Source: Photobacterium kishitanii (GTDB taxonomy: Bacteria > Pseudomonadota > Gammaproteobacteria > Enterobacterales > Vibrionaceae). Taken from it: DNA of 64,000 bases. The position numbers and the translations under genes were made by a program. The notes beneath the pieces are model-generated. The model was not told the origin of the DNA and searched no databases. It worked only from the letters and a program-made list of their open reading frames with translations. The stretch is taken from NCBI RefSeq assembly GCF_003026355.1, contig NZ_PYON01000013.1, positions 1 to 64,000 of the forward strand. Reading direction: 5' to 3'. Positions 58,527 to 64,000 of this stretch are shown one piece after another (position 1 is the stretch's first letter; each line of letters begins with the position of its first letter).

Positions 58527-60281
58527 ATGGCAGGAAAAATACCGCGTTCATTTATCGATGATTTGATCTCTCGACATGATATTGTCGATGTCATTGACGC
58601 GCGTGTAAAACTCAAAAAACAAGGTAAGAACTTTGGTGCCTGTTGCCCATTCCATAATGAAAAAACACCATCTTTTTCGGTAAGCCAAGAAAAACAGTTC
58701 TATCATTGTTTTGGGTGTGGCGTTCATGGCAACGTACTTGACTTCGTCATGGAGTATGATCGATTAGAGTTTGTCGATGCCATTGAAGAGTTAGCTTCAC
58801 AGTTAGGATTAGAAGTTCCACGAGAAAATGACGGCACCGCACCCCGTGGGCCAAAAGCGGCAGATAAACGTAACTACTATGAATTAATGGGCCAAGTATC
58901 ACAGTTTTATCAATCACAATTACGAGCACAAGATGCTCAGATTGCCGTTGATTATCTCAAAGGTCGTGGCTTATCTGGCGATATAGTTAAAAAATTTAAT
59001 ATCGGTTTTATTCCCGATCAATGGGACATGGTACGCACTCGCTTTGGGCGTGATAATGAATCGCAAAAAGCACTTGTTAACACTGGAATGCTGATCGAAA
59101 ACGACCAAGGTCGTCGCTATGATCGCTTTCGTGGACGAGTGATGTTTCCGATCCATGATCGCCGTGGACGAGTAATTGGTTTTGGTGGTCGAGTATTAGG
59201 TGAAGGTACCCCTAAATACCTTAACTCACCAGAAACTGATATTTTCCATAAAGGTCGTGAGCTTTATGGTTTATATGAAGTATTACAAACCCATCGTGAG
59301 CCTGAAAAAATCATGGTGGTTGAAGGCTACATGGATGTGGTAGCTCTAGCTCAATTTGGCGTCGATTATGCCGTCGCATCTTTGGGTACCGCCACCACTG
59401 GCGATCACATTCAAAGCCTATTTCGTCAAACCAGCACTATTGTGTGTTGTTATGACGGTGATCGTGCAGGACGTGAAGCCGCTTGGCGCGCAATGGAACA
59501 GGCATTGCCTTTCTTAACCGATGGCCGCCAATTAAAATTTATGTTTTTACCTGATGGCGAAGATCCAGATTCTTGTATTCGTGCAGAAGGCAAAGCACAA
59601 TTTGAACAACGCATCGAGTGTGCTACAACGCTATCGGACTTTTTGTTTAATAGCTTAATGGTTCAGATTGATACCAGTAGTCGCGAAGGAAAAGCCAAGC
59701 TAACCACATTAGCGGTTCCTTTAATTGATAAAGTACCTGGTGGCACTCTGCGACTATACTTGCGTGAGTTACTCGGTAAAAAACTCGGTTTACCCGATGA
59801 AGCACAGTTACAGCAGCTGCTATCAAAACATGGCCAGATCACTAAAGCGGTCGGCCAAGTGCAAATTAAACGCACCCCGATGCGAGAAGTTATTGCCTTA
59901 TTAATTCAGCATCCACACTTTGTGCAACAGCTTGAATTTGATATGGACGCATTTGCTGGTATTGAGCTCGCAGGTTTAAATTTATTGCTCTCGATAGTTG
60001 ATAAATGCCGAAACAATCCCAATATTAGCACTGGACAGCTTTTAGAATATTGGCGCGGCACCAAGAATGAAGCCATGATGGCTCGGCTTGCCGCGTGGGA
60101 GCTACCGTTGTCGAATGATGAAGACAACAGCCTCGATGTATTTTTAGATGCAATGGATAACATTATTATCCAATGCGTTAATCAACAAATTGAACAGTTG
60201 CAGACTAAATCAAGAACTGTCGGCTTATCAGTCGAAGAAAAGCAGGAATTACAGCTATTAACGCTGAATCGCCCTGTCTAA
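58527..60281 (+). CDS. dnaG: DNA primase
   Basis: A 584-residue primase making RNA primers at the fork. The CHC2 zinc site is Cys40, His43, Cys61, Cys64; the TOPRIM catalytic core has VVEGYMDVVAL and YDGDRAGREAAW; the C-terminal domain (about 440-584) binds DnaB helicase. Full length. It follows an internal terminator and precedes the rpoD promoter. Confidence 0.98.
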   Translation: MAGKIPRSFIDDLISRHDIVDVIDARVKLKKQGKNFGACCPFHNEKTPSFSVSQEKQFYHCFGCGVHGNVLDFVMEYDRLEFVDAIEELASQLGLEVPRENDGTAPRGPKAADKRNYYELMGQVSQFYQSQLRAQDAQIAVDYLKGRGLSGDIVKKFNIGFIPDQWDMVRTRFGRDNESQKALVNTGMLIENDQGRRYDRFRGRVMFPIHDRRGRVIGFGGRVLGEGTPKYLNSPETDIFHKGRELYGLYEVLQTHREPEKIMVVEGYMDVVALAQFGVDYAVASLGTATTGDHIQSLFRQTSTIVCCYDGDRAGREAAWRAMEQALPFLTDGRQLKFMFLPDGEDPDSCIRAEGKAQFEQRIECATTLSDFLFNSLMVQIDTSSREGKAKLTTLAVPLIDKVPGGTLRLYLRELLGKKLGLPDEAQLQQLLSKHGQITKAVGQVQIKRTPMREVIALLIQHPHFVQQLEFDMDAFAGIELAGLNLLLSIVDKCRNNPNISTGQLLEYWRGTKNEAMMARLAAWELPLSNDEDNSLDVFLDAMDNIIIQCVNQQIEQLQTKSRTVGLSVEEKQELQLLTLNRPV

Positions 60282-60285
60282 TAAG

Positions 60286-60314
60286 TAGTCAACAATTAAG
60301 AAATTTGTTATAAT
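60286..60314 (+). promoter_or_regulatory. Internal rpoD promoter
   Basis: An extended -10 box TGTTATAAT (TATAAT 60309-60314) with a partial -35 TAGTCA (60286-60291, 17-bp spacer), 92-bp gap after dnaG. It lets rpoD be expressed apart from rpsU-dnaG. Confidence 0.6.
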
Positions 60315-60373
60315 GACTGGTTTGCAACTCTGCATACTAAATTATCACTCAGACCCGAAGTTGGATACCGTCT

Positions 60374-62224
60374 ATGGAGCAAAATCCGCAGTCACAGCTA
60401 AAGTTACTTGTCGCTAAAGGCAAAGAACAAGGCTATCTGACCTACGCCGAAGTAAATGACCACCTACCAGAAGATATCGTTGATTCTGATCAGGTTGAAG
60501 ACATTATTCAAATGATTAATGACATGGGCATTAAGGTAGTTGAAACTGCCCCTGATGCCGATGAACTCATGATGACTGAAGATAATGCCGACGAAGACGC
60601 CATTGAAGCAGCGGCGCAAGCATTATCAAGCGTAGAAAGCGAGATCGGTCGCACAACAGACCCTGTGCGTATGTACATGCGCGAAATGGGTACGGTTGAA
60701 CTACTTACTCGCGAAGGCGAAATTGATATCGCAAAACGCATTGAAGATGGTATTAACCAAGTTCAATGCTCTGTTGCTGAATACCCTTCAGCAATTGCTC
60801 ATTTACTTGAGCAGTTTGACAAAGTTGAAGCCGATGAACTTCGTCTAACTGATATCATTTCAGGCTTCGTTGATCCTAACGAAGAAGCTACCGCAGCACC
60901 AACAGCAACACACATTGGCTCAGAACTCAGCGAAACCGATCTTGAAGATGAAGATAAAGATCTTGAAGACGACGACGACGAAGATGCGGAAAACGAAGAA
61001 GAAGACGATGGTAGCATCGACCCAGAATTAGCACGTGAAAAGTTCCTAGAACTACGTCAATCCTATGAAAAAATGGCTTTAGCCATTAATCAACACGGTC
61101 GTCAACACGCTACCACTGAAGTTGCCGTTGAAGAACTATCAGAGATCTTCAAGCAATTCCGTTTAATTCCAAAGCAATTTGATCGTCTAGTTAGCTCACT
61201 ACGTGACTCTATGGATAAGGTACGCACTAACGAGCGTCTTATCATGCGTATGTGTGTTGATAACAGCAAAATGCCAAAGAAAACGTTCATTAGCCTATTT
61301 GCGGGCAATGAATCAAACAGTGATTGGATTGATACCGCACTTAACTCAGGTAAGCCTTACGCTGAACGTCTAAAGAACTATGAAGAAGATCTTCGTCGTT
61401 CAACGTTGAAGTTACGCATACTTGAGCAAGAAACGGGACTGTCTATTGAGCGTATCAAAGACATCAGCCGTCGTATGTCAATCGGTGAAGCAAAAGCGCG
61501 CCGTGCGAAAAAAGAAATGGTTGAAGCAAACTTACGTCTTGTAATCTCTATTGCCAAAAAGTACACCAACCGTGGCCTACAGTTCTTGGATCTCATCCAA
61601 GAAGGTAACATTGGTCTAATGAAAGCCGTTGATAAATTTGAATACCGTCGTGGTTACAAATTCTCAACTTACGCCACATGGTGGATCCGTCAGGCAATCA
61701 CACGTTCAATCGCTGACCAGGCACGTACTATTCGTATTCCTGTGCACATGATTGAAACCATCAATAAATTGAACCGTATCTCACGTCAGATGCTTCAAGA
61801 GATGGGCCGAGAGCCATTACCGGAAGAATTGGCTGAACGCATGCAAATGCCGGAAGACAAGATTCGTAAAGTATTGAAGATTGCTAAAGAGCCAATCTCA
61901 ATGGAAACACCAATTGGTGATGATGAAGATTCTCACCTAGGTGATTTTATTGAAGATACGACACTTCAACTACCAATGGATGCAGCGACTGCGACTAACT
62001 TGCGTGCTGCAACTAACGATGTACTCGCGGGTTTAACCCCACGTGAAGCAAAAGTACTTCGTATGCGTTTCGGTATCGATATGAATACTGACCACACGTT
62101 AGAAGAAGTGGGTAAGCAATTTGATGTTACTCGTGAGCGTATCCGTCAAATTGAAGCGAAAGCGTTACGTAAATTACGTCACCCAAGTCGTTCAGACGTA
62201 CTTCGTAGTTTCCTTGACGAATAA
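60374..62224 (+). CDS. rpoD: RNA polymerase sigma-70 factor RpoD
   Basis: A 616-residue primary sigma factor. Region 1.1 at the N-terminus, 1.2 ([20 protein letters not shown]), a very acidic non-conserved region near 195-215, region 2 ([20 protein letters not shown]) that reads the -10 box, and 4.2 ([20 protein letters not shown]) that reads -35. Full length for the family. An overlapping Ser-rich antisense frame is just the acidic run. Confidence 0.99.
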   Translation: MEQNPQSQLKLLVAKGKEQGYLTYAEVNDHLPEDIVDSDQVEDIIQMINDMGIKVVETAPDADELMMTEDNADEDAIEAAAQALSSVESEIGRTTDPVRMYMREMGTVELLTREGEIDIAKRIEDGINQVQCSVAEYPSAIAHLLEQFDKVEADELRLTDIISGFVDPNEEATAAPTATHIGSELSETDLEDEDKDLEDDDDEDAENEEEDDGSIDPELAREKFLELRQSYEKMALAINQHGRQHATTEVAVEELSEIFKQFRLIPKQFDRLVSSLRDSMDKVRTNERLIMRMCVDNSKMPKKTFISLFAGNESNSDWIDTALNSGKPYAERLKNYEEDLRRSTLKLRILEQETGLSIERIKDISRRMSIGEAKARRAKKEMVEANLRLVISIAKKYTNRGLQFLDLIQEGNIGLMKAVDKFEYRRGYKFSTYATWWIRQAITRSIADQARTIRIPVHMIETINKLNRISRQMLQEMGREPLPEELAERMQMPEDKIRKVLKIAKEPISMETPIGDDEDSHLGDFIEDTTLQLPMDAATATNLRAATNDVLAGLTPREAKVLRMRFGIDMNTDHTLEEVGKQFDVTRERIRQIEAKALRKLRHPSRSDVLRSFLDE

Positions 62225-62244
62225 GTAAACTCGATAACGTTATC

Positions 62245-62274
62245 AAAAAAAGCGAGCCTTGAGCTCGCTTTTTT
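62245..62274 (+). terminator. Terminator of rpoD
   Basis: AGCGAGC/GCTCGCT stem with loop CTTGA, A run before and T run after. Confidence 0.9.
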
Positions 62275-62404
62275 ATTATATGCAATAGCAACATTAAAAG
62301 TTTGAGATACTAATTCAATTATTCTAACTGCCGAAAAAGCAAACAATTTTTTGGTGTTAATCACTAGACAAGTGCCACGCCATCCCCTATAATTTGCCGC
62401 ATAT

Positions 62405-62480
62405 GGCCCCTTAGCTCAGTGGTTAGAGCAGGCGACTCATAATCGCTTGGTCCCCAGTTCAAGTCTGGGAGGGGCCACCA
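62405..62480 (+). tRNA. tRNA-Ile2 (anticodon CAU, lysidine)
   Basis: A 76-nt tRNA with encoded CCA. GGCCCCT pairs with AGGGGCC; the anticodon loop CTCATAA gives CAU. The body is nearly identical to E. coli ileX, which carries lysidine at C34 and reads AUA; an elongator or initiator Met tRNA is less likely. The base at the D arm AGCTCAGTGGTTAGAGC is standard. It lies between rpoD and pykF with its own terminator. Confidence 0.93.
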
Positions 62481-62486
62481 AATTTC

Positions 62487-62523
62487 AAAAAGGCTGAAGT
62501 ATTTTTACTTCAGCCTTTTTTCG
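62487..62523 (+). terminator. Terminator of tRNA-Ile2
   Basis: A long A-rich/T-rich stem, AAAAAGGCTGAAGTA and its complement, with loop TTTT and T run. Confidence 0.9.
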
Positions 62524-62987
62524 TTTTCAAACCACAGAAAAATGACCAACTTCCATCTTTTATTGCTGTAACTGCACAAAAATATAATTAACACACCGAC
62601 ACTTGATAAATAGCAAAGCTTTGTTTTTATTTTTCCACATAATCATCATTTTTATGTCACACGCAATATCAACAATGAACAGCTATATCTCAGGGTGCTA
62701 AATGGTGGAATATCTGCTATAATCTTGCGCTTGAATATTGGGGCTAGGATCAATGTTCTAAAGGCATTTATCTGCTTGCTCAATGATAATGCAGGGGATT
62801 TAACCTCACTCAACATCATTTGAAGATGAACTTTACAAAAGCGCACTAACGCTTTTTTAAAGTAATATTTAAAGAGTTTTTTATTTATCCATTACTCACT
62901 ATCAGATAGCAACCACGGGTTGATTATCCGATATTGATTAATGTTAATTTTCCCTTGGGTAGCAAGTTCGTCCGGAGAGTATCCTCA
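62524..62987. promoter_or_regulatory. pykF upstream region with extended -10 promoter
   Basis: A 464-bp gap with no supported gene. TGCTATAAT (TATAAT 62718-62723) is a strong extended -10; no good -35 is visible. The leader would be about 260 nt. I find no clear Cra (FruR) site. Confidence 0.45.
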
Positions 62988-64000
62988 ATGAAAAAGACCA
63001 AGATCGTATGTACGATTGGACCAAAAACTGAATCTGTAGAAATGCTTACTAAACTAGCTAACGCTGGTATGAACGTAATGCGTCTTAACTTCTCACACGG
63101 TGACTTTGAAGAACACGGTCAGCGTATCACTAACTTACGTGAAGTTATGGCTAATACAGGCAAAGAACTAGCAATTTTGCTAGATACTAAAGGTCCTGAA
63201 ATTCGTACTATCAAGCTAGAAGGTGGTAATGACTTCACTCTAGTAGCTGGTCAAGATTTCACTTTCACAACAGATACATCTGTAATCGGTAACCAAGACC
63301 GTGTGGCTGTGACTTACCCTGGTTTTGCTAAAGACCTAGTAAAAGGCAACATTATCCTTGTAGACGACGGTCTAATTGAAATGGAAGTGTTGGAAACAAC
63401 AGAAACTGAAGTTAAGTGTAAAGTACTTAACAGCGGTGACCTAGGTGAAAACAAAGGTGTTAACCTTCCTGGCGTTTCTGTAAAACTTCCAGCACTTGCT
63501 GAAAAAGATAAAGCTGACCTTAAGTTTGGTTGTGAGCAAGGTGTTGATTTCGTTGCTGCATCTTTCATCCGTAAGGCTGAAGACGTACTAGAAATCCGTG
63601 CTCTACTAGCAGCAAACGGCGGCGCTAACATTCAGATCATTTCTAAGATCGAAAACCAAGAAGGTGTTGATAACTTTGACGCTATTCTTGAAGCATCTGA
63701 CGGTATCATGGTTGCTCGTGGTGACCTTGGTGTTGAAATCCCAGTTGAAGAAGTTATCTTTGCTCAAAAGATGATGATCGAGAAGTGTAACCGCGCTCGT
63801 AAAGTTGTTATCACAGCAACACAAATGCTTGATTCAATGATCAAGAACCCACGTCCAACACGCGCAGAAGCGGGTGATGTTGCTAACGCAATCATGGATG
63901 GTACTGATGCAGTAATGCTTTCTGGTGAATCAGCTAAGGGTAAATACCCAATTGAAGCTGTAACTATCATGGCGCAAATCTGTGCACGTACAGATAAAGT
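62988..64000 (+). CDS. pykF: Pyruvate kinase (5' part, cut by window end)
   Basis: The first 337 codons of a type I pyruvate kinase, last step of glycolysis (phosphoenolpyruvate and ADP to pyruvate and ATP). [40 protein letters not shown], the catalytic-loop [29 protein letters not shown] and [10 protein letters not shown] are all intact. A full enzyme has about 470 residues, so the fructose-bisphosphate-binding C-domain lies outside. ATG follows GGAGAG. PykF rather than PykA by the [11 protein letters not shown] start and overall likeness. Confidence 0.95.
   Translation, partial: MKKTKIVCTIGPKTESVEMLTKLANAGMNVMRLNFSHGDFEEHGQRITNLREVMANTGKELAILLDTKGPEIRTIKLEGGNDFTLVAGQDFTFTTDTSVIGNQDRVAVTYPGFAKDLVKGNIILVDDGLIEMEVLETTETEVKCKVLNSGDLGENKGVNLPGVSVKLPALAEKDKADLKFGCEQGVDFVAASFIRKAEDVLEIRALLAANGGANIQIISKIENQEGVDNFDAILEASDGIMVARGDLGVEIPVEEVIFAQKMMIEKCNRARKVVITATQMLDSMIKNPRPTRAEAGDVANAIMDGTDAVMLSGESAKGKYPIEAVTIMAQICARTDK

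Noticed and set aside
60799..61017. Ser-rich 72-codon antisense frame in rpoD
   Set aside because: It is the complement of the acidic Asp/Glu run of sigma-70, so its composition is a by-product.
1..64000. Insertion sequence, prophage or integron
   Set aside because: No transposase, integrase or att-like duplication is seen; genes are intact and mostly in conserved order.

Overview
The window is a stretch of chromosome from a gamma-proteobacterium of the Vibrionaceae, most likely Photobacterium. The family call rests on gene content and order and on protein resemblance (LptF, PepA, DUF47/Pit, TolC, RpoD). The genus call is an inference from AT-rich base composition and from the mix of arginine deiminase genes, an OprD/ChiP-type porin and a lone GH2 beta-mannosidase. 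It is mostly core chromosome: I see no integrase, transposase, prophage or CRISPR array.

Layout. 1-224: heptanucleotide tandem repeat running off the left edge. 260-9504: Old-Yellow-Enzyme/FadH-like reductase, exported 2H phosphoesterase, RIO kinase, OprD/ChiP-like porin, tRNA-Leu(CAA), RDD protein, lptF-lptG. 9700-14599: pepA, holC, valS. 14818-19357: DUF2061 protein, MarR-GNAT fusion, beta-mannosidase, rraB. 19892-28521: a carbamoyl-phosphate/arginine/pyrimidine block (arcD, arcA, arcC, argF, pyrL-pyrB-pyrI, an argR paralogue, ridA). 28582-38774: idi, plsC, parC, parE, yqiA, cpdA, yqiB, nudF and divergent tolC. 38841-49610: hldE, glnE, a chemoreceptor, ygiF, DUF47-pit, ygiM. 49697-56375: exeB-exeA, cca, uppP, folK-folB, plsY. 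56440-64000: tsaD, the macromolecular synthesis operon rpsU-yqeY-dnaG-rpoD, tRNA-Ile2(CAU) and the 5' part of pykF, cut by the window end. From parC to rpoD the order follows the E. coli tolC-parC and glnE-rpoD regions, with DUF47-pit, the chemoreceptor, exeAB and folK as local insertions.

How the genes work together. The arc genes take up arginine and degrade it to ornithine, carbamoyl phosphate and ATP. The adjacent pyrBI uses carbamoyl phosphate for pyrimidines, and the adjacent ArgR-family gene could sense arginine for the block. Regulatory DNA is unusually legible here: a perfect FNR-like dyad and a leader hairpin before arcD, ARG-box-like sites before arcA and argF, and, before pyrB, a PurR-box-like site on the promoter plus a leader peptide and UTP-type attenuator. 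The right end is the classic translation-replication-transcription operon with an internal terminator and an internal rpoD promoter.

I found no wholly new multi-gene system. The items most worth a second look are the layered control of the arc/pyr block, the ArgR paralogue with an altered arginine-binding motif, the transition-only heptamer array, and several perfect dyads of unknown function.
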